DNA of 64,000 bases from a virus. Below are positions 48,360 through 57,054 of this stretch, piece by piece. Both the position numbers and the translations under genes were made by a program. A model generated the notes under the pieces. It was not told the origin of the DNA. It did no database searches and saw nothing but the letters and a program-made list of their open reading frames with translations. The stretch spans positions 1 to 64,000 of IMG/VR virus record IMGVR_UViG_3300046171_000227; one strand, written 5' to 3'. Position 1 is the first letter of the stretch, and every line of letters starts with the position of its first letter.

Positions 48360-50760
48360 TCTTCCAAATAAGATCACAATAATCTTGAATTGATCGATCT
48401 GATGAGAAGAATCCAGATCTAGCGATATTTATCAATGACTTACGACTCCATTCTTCACGATTGCCCCAGGTAGTATCAACTACACTTTGGGCACGATTAT
48501 AATCCTCAAAGTCGGCACATACGCAGAATGGATCACTATTGAGAATATTATCAATTAGTGGTTTAAATACTTCTCTATCCCCGCCACTAAAGTGTCCAGA
48601 TTTTACAAGTTGAATCGCTTCAAATAATTTGGGACTCATGAAATGTTTTGGATTGTATCCATTACTCCATAGTTCACCAATCTGCTCCTCAGTATTACCG
48701 AAGAGGAAAAAGTTCTCTTCACCTACCAAATCACGAATCTCAACGTTTGCACCATCAAGTGTACCAATAGTCAAAGCACCATTCATCTGGAACTTCATAT
48801 TACCAGTGCCAGATGCTTCTTTACCTGCTGTAGAAATCTGTTCCGACAAATCCGCAGCAGGATATACCTTCTCTCCAAGTTTAACACTATAGTTTGGAAG
48901 GAAAATAACTTTCAGTTTCCCATCCATATCAGGATCACTATTGATAGTTTCAGCAATAGAGCAGATAAATCTGATAATAAGTTTTGCCATCCAGTAACCT
49001 GGAGCAGCTTTACCGCCAAATATTACTGTGCGAGGTACAACGTAATCGTCTTTGTGATTTTTGATATACACATACCTAGAAACCACCCATAAAGCAAGGA
49101 GATGCTGGCGTTTATATTCATGAATCCTCTTTACTTGAACGTCAAACATACTTGACGGATCAACAGAAACACCAAGAGTCTTCTGTATATATCGAGACAG
49201 TTTATGTTTTCCTAAAGTTTTGGTGTTTGCAATCTGTTCGAGTAAGTTAGAATCATCAAGTCCATCTTCAAGTACTTGAAGTTTACTCATATCAGATATC
49301 CAATCAGAACCAATGTAATCAGTAATAACTTGACTTAATGCAGTGTTAGAACTTGCCAACCACCTTCTGGGGGTTACACCATTGGTAACATTAGTAAACT
49401 TATGAGGCCAAAGTTCATAGAACTCTGGCATTAGATTTTTAGTGATAAGATCTGAGTGAAGCGCAGCGACACCATTTACATGATGAGATCCAACCGTTGC
49501 AAGGTTTGCCATACGAATAGATCTGTTTCCATCCTCATCAATGATAGAAAGTTTCCTGAGGATTTTGTCATCACCAGGATACTTCATCCTAACAACCTGT
49601 AAGAACCTATGGTTGATATCATAGATGATCTCAAGGTGTCTAGGAAGTAAATCCCCAAACATCTCCAGATCCCACTTCTCAAGTGCTTCTGGAAGGAGAG
49701 TATGATTAGTGTATGCGATTGACTTGGTTGTAATATCCCATGCAAGATCCCAGTCAAGTCTATTATCATCAACGAGAAGTCTCATCAACTCAGCAACAGC
49801 TACTGCTGGATGAGTGTCATTTAATTGAACTTGATAGTGTTTATGAAAATCTTCTAAAGAAATATTATTTTCTTTAAGTGTTCTAATCATATCCTGAAGT
49901 GAGGCACTAACAAAGAAAAACTGTTGCTTTAATCTCAGTCTCTTTCCTTGACAGGTTCCATCATTTGGATAAAGAACTTTAGAAATAGTCTCAGTAAAGA
50001 CACACTTCTCTACCGAACCCAGGTAGTCTCCTTGGTTAAATGCATCGAAATCAAATACATCGCAAGCATCCGCTCTCCAGAGTCTTAATTTGTTGCACCC
50101 CTCAACATTATATCCAACCTGAAGAACATCATAAGGAACCGCAAAGACGTACTCCTCAGGCACCCAGCGTACTCTCTTAATATTATCCCCATTGTTTGAG
50201 GTATAGTGTTCAACTTTACCACCAAAACCAACCTTTACGGATTGATCTGGATAACTAACTTCCCAAGGCCAATCACCGTGCAACCAGTTATCAGTAACTT
50301 CTACCTGTTGATTGTTGTGTATACTCTGCTTGAAAATACCAAACTTGTATCTAATACCATATCCCGTTGCAGGAACCTTCAGAGTGGAAAGAGACTCCAT
50401 ATAACAAGCAGCGAGTCTACCCAATCCACCATTACCCAATCCAGGTTCTTCTGCTTGTTCTAAAATCTCATCAAGAGAATATCCATACTCTTTTACAGAC
50501 TCTGCCGCAACCTCTTTCAATCCAAGATTGAGTAAATTATTTGCTAGTTGTGGCCCTATCAAAAACTCTGCTGATAGATATGCGACTGTTTTATTTGGTT
50601 TAGGATTATTATGATAAGATGTCATCATCCTATCCCTAATGGCATAACACAATGCCATATACACATCATGAACCGTTTCGGTTTTTGGTTTCTTACCTAA
50701 GGTGAATGTAAGATGATCACCAATTGCCGAACTAATATCAACAGTACTAATTTTATGCAT
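48355..50760 (-). CDS. glgP: Glycogen phosphorylase
   Basis: A complete 801-residue glycogen/starch phosphorylase, which releases glucose-1-phosphate from alpha-1,4-glucans using phosphate and PLP. Visible motifs: VAYLSAEFLIGPQLANNLLN, EEPGLGNGGLGRLAACYMES, QLNDTHPAVAVAELMRLL, TNVTNGVTPRRWL, QVKRIHEYKRQHLLAL and the PLP-lysine segment EASGTGNMKFQMNGALTIG (Lys about 656). The YLSAEFLIGP form is the cyanobacterial one. Slightly short at the N-terminus, without a regulatory tail. The start lacks a clear ribosome site and lies in a palindrome (50757-50770). Very unusual in a phage; it would feed the pentose-phosphate genes in this window. Confidence 0.97.
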   Translation of the reverse strand: MHKISTVDISSAIGDHLTFTLGKKPKTETVHDVYMALCYAIRDRMMTSYHNNPKPNKTVAYLSAEFLIGPQLANNLLNLGLKEVAAESVKEYGYSLDEILEQAEEPGLGNGGLGRLAACYMESLSTLKVPATGYGIRYKFGIFKQSIHNNQQVEVTDNWLHGDWPWEVSYPDQSVKVGFGGKVEHYTSNNGDNIKRVRWVPEEYVFAVPYDVLQVGYNVEGCNKLRLWRADACDVFDFDAFNQGDYLGSVEKCVFTETISKVLYPNDGTCQGKRLRLKQQFFFVSASLQDMIRTLKENNISLEDFHKHYQVQLNDTHPAVAVAELMRLLVDDNRLDWDLAWDITTKSIAYTNHTLLPEALEKWDLEMFGDLLPRHLEIIYDINHRFLQVVRMKYPGDDKILRKLSIIDEDGNRSIRMANLATVGSHHVNGVAALHSDLITKNLMPEFYELWPHKFTNVTNGVTPRRWLASSNTALSQVITDYIGSDWISDMSKLQVLEDGLDDSNLLEQIANTKTLGKHKLSRYIQKTLGVSVDPSSMFDVQVKRIHEYKRQHLLALWVVSRYVYIKNHKDDYVVPRTVIFGGKAAPGYWMAKLIIRFICSIAETINSDPDMDGKLKVIFLPNYSVKLGEKVYPAADLSEQISTAGKEASGTGNMKFQMNGALTIGTLDGANVEIRDLVGEENFFLFGNTEEQIGELWSNGYNPKHFMSPKLFEAIQLVKSGHFSGGDREVFKPLIDNILNSDPFCVCADFEDYNRAQSVVDTTWGNREEWSRKSLINIARSGFFSSDRSIQDYCDLIWKI

Positions 50761-50770
50761 AATATTATGC
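50757..50770. repeat. 14-bp palindrome over the glgP start codon
   Basis: GCATAATATTATGC is a perfect inverted repeat that includes the glgP ATG (50758-50760). It could fold the start codon into a small hairpin or bind a dimeric protein. A TTAAATA late-like box lies at 50782-50788. Confidence 0.5.
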
Positions 50771-50792
50771 GATGTGTTTACTATTTAAGCAC

Positions 50793-50826
50793 AAAAAAAG
50801 AGTCCGTCAACTAAGTTGAGGACTCT
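50793..50826 (-). terminator. Intrinsic terminator of nrdAB
   Basis: Long minus-strand hairpin AGAGTCC/GGACTCT enclosing TCAAC/GTTGA (50799-50826), then seven T (50793-50799). It ends the nrdA-nrdB transcript before glgP. Confidence 0.88.
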
Positions 50827-50842
50827 GTTTTGTTTTCCTAAC

Positions 50843-51973
50843 TCAAAGTTGGAATCCAGAAAAAGTATCTTTCTTGACATCCTGCTTGATACCGCCTACA
50901 ACATAAGACTCTACTTCTGTCTCTTGAGGAGCAACCTGAAGTCCTTTAGAAGAGATCCAATGTTGAGTCCATGGCAGAGGATTGTTCTTGGCAGCAATAT
51001 CATACTGAGGAGTCAGTCCTATTGCCTTCAGACGACGATTAGCAATCCACTCAACATACTGCTGAAGAAGTTTGTCATTCAGTCCGATCATTGAACCATC
51101 TTTGAACAAATAGTCTGCCCAACGCTTCTCTTCGTTAACAGCACGATCAAACATCTTATAAGTCCACTCTTCTTCTTCCTTCATGATTTGCTTCATTTCA
51201 GGATCATCACCTTGTTTCCACTTATTAAGAATGTTTTGTGTGATTGCAAGATGCTGGTTCTCATCTCTGGCGATAAGCGAGATGATCTTAGCGGATCCTT
51301 CCATAAGTTTAAGTTCGCCAAATGCAAAGCTGCAAGCGAAACTAACATAGAATCGAATACCCTCTAGGATGTTGACGTTTGCAACTGCTCTATAAAGTTT
51401 ACGCTTGATGTCATTAATCTCCCATTGTGCTGTGGGAGAATCTCTGAACTCTTTACTCCACATATTACCAGTGCCCCAAGTTTGAGCACTATTAATAAAA
51501 TCATCATATGCTTCTGTAACGCTGCTAGCACGCTCTAGAATACGCTGATCAGTAACGATCTTATCGAATACCTCTGAAGGATCCGAATAAACGTTCTTGA
51601 TGATGTAAGTGTAAGAACGACTATGGATCATCTCCATGAATCCCCAGACTTCCATACATGCTTCCAATTCAGGAAGAGAGCAGTAAGGAATGAATGCCAT
51701 TCCAGGGCCTCTACCTTGAATAGAATCTAACATAATCTGATACTTCAGGTTAGAAGTATAGATATGTTTTTGTTCTGGACGAAGAGTTTGATAATCTCCA
51801 CGATCTTTTTGCAGAGATACTTCTTCGGGACGCCAAAAGTATCCAAGTTGTTGAGTAGTCAGTTTATCGAAAACTGGATACTTATAAGAGTCATACCTCT
51901 GGACTCCCAGGGGTTTTCCAAAAAACATGGGTTGCTTTTTGGTATCTACTTGTTCTGTATTGAAAACAGTCAT
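50843..51973 (-). CDS. nrdB: Ribonucleotide reductase small subunit NrdB
   Basis: A 376-residue class I NrdB, housing the di-iron tyrosyl radical. Ligand motifs: LPELEACMEVWGFMEMIHSR (Glu...ExxH), and EGSAKIISLIARDENQHLAI (Glu...ExxH). ATG at 51973 (MTVFNTEQVDTKKQPMF) is the T4-like start; a GTG frame to 52033 overlaps nrdA. Works with NrdA to make dNTPs from ribonucleotides. Confidence 0.95.
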   Translation of the reverse strand: MTVFNTEQVDTKKQPMFFGKPLGVQRYDSYKYPVFDKLTTQQLGYFWRPEEVSLQKDRGDYQTLRPEQKHIYTSNLKYQIMLDSIQGRGPGMAFIPYCSLPELEACMEVWGFMEMIHSRSYTYIIKNVYSDPSEVFDKIVTDQRILERASSVTEAYDDFINSAQTWGTGNMWSKEFRDSPTAQWEINDIKRKLYRAVANVNILEGIRFYVSFACSFAFGELKLMEGSAKIISLIARDENQHLAITQNILNKWKQGDDPEMKQIMKEEEEWTYKMFDRAVNEEKRWADYLFKDGSMIGLNDKLLQQYVEWIANRRLKAIGLTPQYDIAAKNNPLPWTQHWISSKGLQVAPQETEVESYVVGGIKQDVKKDTFSGFQL

Positions 51974-52013
51974 CCCTTTGACTTCTGTTTTCTTATCTTC
52001 TATTGATGAAACC

Positions 52014-54311
52014 TTAAACTGCACAGGATTCACACTCTCCCTCCTCGGCTTGTTCTAATTCTTCTAACAGGTTATTCAGTTTTTCTTTGTCTTCCTCTAC
52101 TTCATCAGACTTTAGATCATTTGTGTTCTGGTAATAAGAGGTTTTCCAACCGTACTTATATGTAGTTAAAAAGTCTTGTGCCATGATGGACACTGGGACT
52201 TCATTATCATCATAATGCTCCGGATTGTAACTCCAGTTACCAGAAATTGCCTGATCAAAGAACTTTTGCATTACTGCGACAACATTAATATAACCTTTGT
52301 TGTTAGGCATGTCCCACAAGAGAGTATAATTATTCTTCAAAGAATTGTATTGAGGAACAATCTGCTTAAGAGGCCCTTTCTTTGATTTTTTAACGGACAA
52401 GTAGTCGCGAGGTGGTTCGATTCCATTGGTGGCATTTGACACAACGGAACTGCTCTCCGATGGCATCTGTGCGGACAACGTACTGTGCCGTAATCCAAAT
52501 TCGTTGATAGATGCCCTAAGAGATTCCCAATCATGCTGGAGTTGTTGAGAAGAAATTTCGTCTACGTCCTTCTTGTATGTATCAATAGGAAGAATTCCAT
52601 CGGCGTACTTAGTGCGTCCAAAGTATTCGCAGTGTCCCTTTTCCTTAGCAATTTGATTAGAAGACTTCAGAAGGTAATACTGGAAGGACTCAGAGAGTCC
52701 ATGAACAGCATCCCATGCCTCTTGATCACCATACTTATATCCAAGTTTTGCCAGATAATGTGCTAAACCGATGAAACCAATGCCAAGCGATCTACGTGCC
52801 CTTGTAGCGATTTCTGCTGCCCTTACAGGATACTTCTGATAGTCAATGAGTTCTTCTAGTCCGCGTACAGAAAGATCACAAAGGTTTTCAAGTTCTTCAT
52901 CAGACTTGACTTTACCAACATTGATAGCGGAAAGAATACAAAGTGCAATCTCACCATACTCATCATCAATATGATTCAGAGGATATGTCGGAAGAGTAAT
53001 CTCTTGACACAAGTTGGACATCTCAACCTTGTCTTTGAAGGATGAGTGAGAGTTACAATGATCGATGTTCATAATATAAACACGTCCAGTCTCTGCACGC
53101 TCTTTCAGCAGATCAAGAATCAGTTTCTGAGCACCGATAGTCTTTCTTGGAATAGACTGATCTGATTCATAGTCCACATAGCGAGCGTCAAATGAATCAG
53201 TACCAAAAGCATCATACAAACCTGGTACGTCATGCGGTGAGAATAAGCTAATTTCTCCATCCTGGATGAAACGCTCATAGAAAAGTTTTGAAATCTGGAT
53301 CGAGTAGTCAAGTTTCCTTACGCGATTGTCCTCTGTACCCTTGTTGTTCTTAAGGACAATTATGTCTTCGATTTCTTGGTGCCAGATTGGGAAGTGGACA
53401 GTCGCTGAGCCACCTCGTATTCCATTCTGTGTACAACACCGGACAGTCGATTCAAACTTTTTAAGGAATGGTACAACACCTGTGTGTTGAACTTCTCCGC
53501 CTCGGATCTTACTGTTGATGCCACGGATTCGGCCTGCGTTGATACCGATGCCCGCCCTTTGTGCAACATATCTGCCGATAGCCATATCAGAAGTAAAGAT
53601 GCTATCGAGGGTGTCATCAACATCAACAAGAACACAGCTAGCAAATTGTCGAAGTGGAGTTCGCACTCCTGCCATGATAGGTGTGGGAATGTTGATTTTG
53701 TGTTTGCTGATTGCGTCGTAGTATCGTTTGACATAAGTCATCCTGGTTTCTTTGGGATACTCTGCAAAAATAGTCAGAGCAATCATGATATACATGAACT
53801 GAGGAGTCTCGTACACTCCACCAGTGCTGCGATCTTGAACCAGATACTTATCTGCTACTTGACGCAACCCAGCATAAGTGAAGAGAAAGTCACGATGATG
53901 ATCGATGTAGGAATTTGCTTTCGCAATCTCCTCCTTAGAGTATTTAAGGAAAATTTCTTTGTCATACACCTCAATATTTGTGCAACTCATGATATGAGTT
54001 TCCAAATCAGGAAGTTCACGCATCTTTCCATATAATTGCTTCCTGAGTGAGAATAGAAGCAGTCTAGCAGCGACGAATTGATAGTTAGGATGTTCTAGAT
54101 CAATCAGATCGCTTGCCGCCTTAATCAGAATTTCTTGAATCTCTGCTGTTGTGATGCCATCATAAAACTGAATACCAGACTTCATCTCAACTTGACTAGC
54201 GGAAACACCTGCAAGTCCTGTGGTTGCTTCATCAACCATCAGATGCATTTTATCTAAATCAAGAGACTCGATTCTACCGTCTCGCTTTTTAACCTTGATA
54301 CCGTTACTCAT
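52014..54311 (-). CDS. nrdA: Ribonucleotide reductase large subunit NrdA
   Basis: A 765-residue class I NrdA. N-terminal ATP-cone (KVKKRDGRIESLDLDKMHLM); ASCVLVDVDDTLDSIF with the first active-site Cys; CNSHSSFKDKVEMSNLCQEI with the N-x-C-x-E-like radical centre; and the C-terminal CESCAV, the redox pair that glutaredoxin or thioredoxin re-reduces. No intein or split is seen. ATGA overlap with the primase gene. Confidence 0.97.
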   Translation of the reverse strand: MSNGIKVKKRDGRIESLDLDKMHLMVDEATTGLAGVSASQVEMKSGIQFYDGITTAEIQEILIKAASDLIDLEHPNYQFVAARLLLFSLRKQLYGKMRELPDLETHIMSCTNIEVYDKEIFLKYSKEEIAKANSYIDHHRDFLFTYAGLRQVADKYLVQDRSTGGVYETPQFMYIMIALTIFAEYPKETRMTYVKRYYDAISKHKINIPTPIMAGVRTPLRQFASCVLVDVDDTLDSIFTSDMAIGRYVAQRAGIGINAGRIRGINSKIRGGEVQHTGVVPFLKKFESTVRCCTQNGIRGGSATVHFPIWHQEIEDIIVLKNNKGTEDNRVRKLDYSIQISKLFYERFIQDGEISLFSPHDVPGLYDAFGTDSFDARYVDYESDQSIPRKTIGAQKLILDLLKERAETGRVYIMNIDHCNSHSSFKDKVEMSNLCQEITLPTYPLNHIDDEYGEIALCILSAINVGKVKSDEELENLCDLSVRGLEELIDYQKYPVRAAEIATRARRSLGIGFIGLAHYLAKLGYKYGDQEAWDAVHGLSESFQYYLLKSSNQIAKEKGHCEYFGRTKYADGILPIDTYKKDVDEISSQQLQHDWESLRASINEFGLRHSTLSAQMPSESSSVVSNATNGIEPPRDYLSVKKSKKGPLKQIVPQYNSLKNNYTLLWDMPNNKGYINVVAVMQKFFDQAISGNWSYNPEHYDDNEVPVSIMAQDFLTTYKYGWKTSYYQNTNDLKSDEVEEDKEKLNNLLEELEQAEEGECESCAV

Positions 54312-55276
54312 ACTTTCTTCCAGGTGTTAAATTTAAGTTTTGCTTCCAAACCACTGTATGTGTTACATTCTACAATCTTCTGAACATCATGTCCAGCGAT
54401 CACCATATCATTAATGTCCTTTTCATCTATAGATGATGGAAAGATAACTACCCTTCCACCGTTGTTGATTGTACGCTCGATTCTGGATACAATCTCTCTG
54501 TTGCGTGGTTCGTTATCATAGATCCAAACAGGATTGCCAATCCCCCAACGATCAACATCAGCATCAGCTCCGCACATAGCAATCGCGTTGCGAATGAACG
54601 TTGAATCAAAGGGGCCTTCAGTGACGTAAACTGACTCAGATTTTTCAACATCATCAAGTCCATAAATTTTTGGCGCATTGTCATCAAACATCACGGTGAT
54701 ATATTTAACAGGGTTAGGATCTATAGATCTACCCTGCAATCCGATCAGATTTTTCTCATAGTAGATCGGAATGATTATTCTCTCTTCATCATAGCGGGTA
54801 TCATCAAAGGTTGGTTTGATCGTGTTAACAAACTTCTTGAACTTCTTTGCATAATAAAACTTTGATGGATCTAATTTCCTTGCAGTCAGATATCCATCAG
54901 ATCGAGGATTCTCAAAAGCTTTAGGAATACTCAAACTCTTCTTGAACTTAGGTGCTTCAAACTTAAAGTCTGGTTCTTCAACAACAAAGTTTCTACCAGT
55001 ATGTCCTTCTTTGAATTTCTCTAATGAGTATTGCTTATGAGTCGGAGCATCCACATGCTTCAGAAAGTTACTGAAGGACATTGAAGCACCACAGTTATGA
55101 CACTTAAAGTTTGTATTAGTCTTTACAGAGTAAATATAACCCCGTGTTTTATTCTTGTTTTTCTTCGAGTCGCCACAAATGGGACAACGAAAGTTGTAGA
55201 GATTTGATTTAACTCTCTTAAATTTTCCTAAGCGTGGTGAAATAATCCCAATGTACTTAGAATCAATGTGATCCAT
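54308..55276 (-). CDS. 61: DNA primase gp61
   Basis: A 322-residue T4-type primase. Zinc finger CPICGDSKKNKNKTR...CHNCGA near residues 31-62, followed by the TOPRIM-like part (SVYVTEGPFDSTFIRNAIA and PVWIYDNEPRNREI). gp61 makes RNA primers with the gp41 helicase at the fork. The overlap with nrdA is ATGA. Confidence 0.92.
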   Translation of the reverse strand: MDHIDSKYIGIISPRLGKFKRVKSNLYNFRCPICGDSKKNKNKTRGYIYSVKTNTNFKCHNCGASMSFSNFLKHVDAPTHKQYSLEKFKEGHTGRNFVVEEPDFKFEAPKFKKSLSIPKAFENPRSDGYLTARKLDPSKFYYAKKFKKFVNTIKPTFDDTRYDEERIIIPIYYEKNLIGLQGRSIDPNPVKYITVMFDDNAPKIYGLDDVEKSESVYVTEGPFDSTFIRNAIAMCGADADVDRWGIGNPVWIYDNEPRNREIVSRIERTINNGGRVVIFPSSIDEKDINDMVIAGHDVQKIVECNTYSGLEAKLKFNTWKKV

Positions 55277-55664
55277 TCACGAAAGCGACTACTGGTGCTA
55301 CTATAGCACTTTCAGTAGAGGATATCAAGGGTTTAACAAGTTTTAATGCTTGGGGATTGGTGGCTGTGATTATTAATCCCAATACTCCGATACCAACCCA
55401 GAGTTTTCTTTCCAATAAGGATAATCTTTGACTAACATTGTCATGATCGCTGTCCATTTTATCACGGAGTTTGTCAATTTTATCAAAGAGTACTGAGTCA
55501 ATTTGTTCTTGTTTTGATATTCTTTCTTCATGGACGGCAAGCATCCTAGACACATTATTATTTACCTCTGCAATTTTTTCAATAGCAGAATCCAACTTCG
55601 TGACAACTGCCTCAAAGTTTTGAAGTTTTTCTTCTAGAACTGCAACCTTAATTTGCTCAGCCAT
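55263..55664 (-). CDS. Coiled-coil protein with C-terminal hydrophobic segment, 133 aa
   Basis: A long heptad-rich helix (KLQNFEAVVTKLDSAIEKIA through KIDKLRDKMDSDHDNVSQRL) leads to a hydrophobic LWVGIGVLGLIITA stretch. Resembles phage proteins anchored in a membrane with an extended coiled coil; function unknown. Overlaps primase by 14 bp. Confidence 0.65.
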   Translation of the reverse strand: MAEQIKVAVLEEKLQNFEAVVTKLDSAIEKIAEVNNNVSRMLAVHEERISKQEQIDSVLFDKIDKLRDKMDSDHDNVSQRLSLLERKLWVGIGVLGLIITATNPQALKLVKPLISSTESAIVAPVVAFVNGSH

Positions 55665-55869
55665 TTTGACGCCAAGTTCTGCGAGTGCCGTATCTACCTA
55701 CAGGTGTTGGTTTTCTTTTTTTCTTCTTAGTAAAGACTGGAGGATCTTCTCCAGGTGCTGCACCAGCGATCTTGCCATCACCAACATTATTAGTAGGAGC
55801 ACCAACAGCTCCCGCACCCATCATTTCTCTAAAGAGATGTAAAAAATTTTCTACTGATTTACTGCTCAT
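55657..55869 (-). CDS. Conserved cyanophage protein, 70 aa
   Basis: Starts MSSKSVENFLHLFREMMGAG, a Gly/Ala/Pro-rich middle and a basic end (KKKKRKPTPVGRYGTRRTWR). Could be a structural or nucleic-acid-binding minor protein; no domain recognised. Confidence 0.6.
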   Translation of the reverse strand: MSSKSVENFLHLFREMMGAGAVGAPTNNVGDGKIAGAAPGEDPPVFTKKKKRKPTPVGRYGTRRTWRQNG

Positions 55870-56245
55870 TGTGAAAAGAAATAAGTTCTCTTAGACAATT
55901 ATCATCCATTTCCAAATCATGAATATAAGTATGAGGAAACTCTGGTAACTTACCTAAAAACACTACAAATGTTTTTAAACAACTTCTAAGATCCTGCTCA
56001 TCTATTTTGTAAAATAACATCGGTGTTGTTGCTTCACCAAATATATTATATAAAACAATGAAATGATTAAGAAGAAGATGTACTTTCAATTCACCAGTTG
56101 ACTTATACCTTTTAAGTAACCGCTTGATATATTTAAAATGATTTAGATCCTTATCAAAGTCTTCTCTAGTTACTGCCTGAGGATTTTCATAATTCTTAAT
56201 GGCAAAGAGGAGAAAGTTCTCCGAATTCAATTCATGAAATAACAT
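55859..56245 (-). CDS. Conserved helical protein, 128 aa
   Basis: Starts MLFHELNSENFLLFAIKNYE; helical throughout with KHFKYI-type and LLLNHFIVLYNIFGEATTPM segments, and an acidic DLEMDDNCLRELISFHN end. Regular in T4-like cyanophages; no function known. Confidence 0.65.
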   Translation of the reverse strand: MLFHELNSENFLLFAIKNYENPQAVTREDFDKDLNHFKYIKRLLKRYKSTGELKVHLLLNHFIVLYNIFGEATTPMLFYKIDEQDLRSCLKTFVVFLGKLPEFPHTYIHDLEMDDNCLRELISFHNEQ

Positions 56246-56251
56246 CCCTTA

Positions 56252-56782
56252 TCAGTTCGCATTAACAATATTAGGATAACTAGGAGCATTACCAGTAGAA
56301 ATACCGGACATAGCACAAAGAATCTCTTTCTTGACTCTCAGATTACCAGCATTATCTGTATAAGTGGTAACACCAACCCAGCCTACACCAGTCTCATAAA
56401 CGGTTCCTGATGCATCTGCAGAACCTGCTGCAGCGACTCCATAGTTGATAGAGGAATATGCAGTGTTTCTCTCACTGTAGTGTCCGTCAACAGCAAACTT
56501 AGGAAGTTGAGAAGCAGTGTAAGAAGTGGCAGCAATGGCAGCACCACTAAGTCCTGCAGTTGATGCGATTGTTAGTTGAGATGTACTAGCAATACTTACA
56601 ACAACAGCATCACCGAAATATGTGCCGGGTTTCTCAAGTGATCCAAAACGAATCACATCACCTTCTTGAATTTTGCCACTTTCACCAAATCCAGAATTAC
56701 TACCCGTCACAACTCTGGTAGAGTAATTCAGGGAGACAGTTCCATGTGCAGTAATATTATCGTTATTGCCCCAGAGTGCCAT
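56252..56782 (-). CDS. Virion structural protein, 176 aa
   Basis: Starts MALWGNNDNITAHGTVSLNY; Thr/Ser/Gly/Ala-rich with repeated beta strands (VVVSIASTSQLTIAS, YGVAAAGSADASGTVY) and KKEILCAMSGISTGN near the end. This start and composition are typical of a small cyanophage structural protein. A perfect TATAAATA late box is 33 bp upstream. Confidence 0.75.
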   Translation of the reverse strand: MALWGNNDNITAHGTVSLNYSTRVVTGSNSGFGESGKIQEGDVIRFGSLEKPGTYFGDAVVVSIASTSQLTIASTAGLSGAAIAATSYTASQLPKFAVDGHYSERNTAYSSINYGVAAAGSADASGTVYETGVGWVGVTTYTDNAGNLRVKKEILCAMSGISTGNAPSYPNIVNAN

Positions 56783-56814
56783 GTCTTACGTCCGATAGTT
56801 TAATTGCTATAAGA

Positions 56815-56822
56815 TATTTATA
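56815..56822 (-). promoter_or_regulatory. Late promoter TATAAATA
   Basis: TATAAATA on the minus strand in the gap before the structural gene at 56252-56782, 33 bp from its ATG. Confidence 0.7.
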
Positions 56823-56825
56823 AAT

Positions 56826-57026
56826 TCACTCTTCTCTCGTTTTGATTGATTTGGTGACAACTTCAAGAAGTTTATCATCCATATCAGTCTTGGTTAACTT
56901 AACCGCTTTAGCAAGGATAACAAGACAGATCTCAACCAACTTCTCACCGAGTTCTTCATTTTCCGGAATCTTTGCGACTGCATCTGAAATAATTTTTGAT
57001 GCTAATGGGAGTAAAAATGCAAACAT
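56826..57026 (-). CDS. Small hydrophobic-helical protein, 66 aa
   Basis: Starts MFAFLLPLASKIISDAVAKI, then ELGEKLVEICLVILAKAVKL and a charged end KSIKTREE. Amphipathic rather than clearly membrane spanning. Four in-frame codons earlier there is another ATG. Function unknown. Confidence 0.6.
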   Translation of the reverse strand: MFAFLLPLASKIISDAVAKIPENEELGEKLVEICLVILAKAVKLTKTDMDDKLLEVVTKSIKTREE

Positions 57027-57054
57027 GATGAACCTCAATACTACATTCTATATA

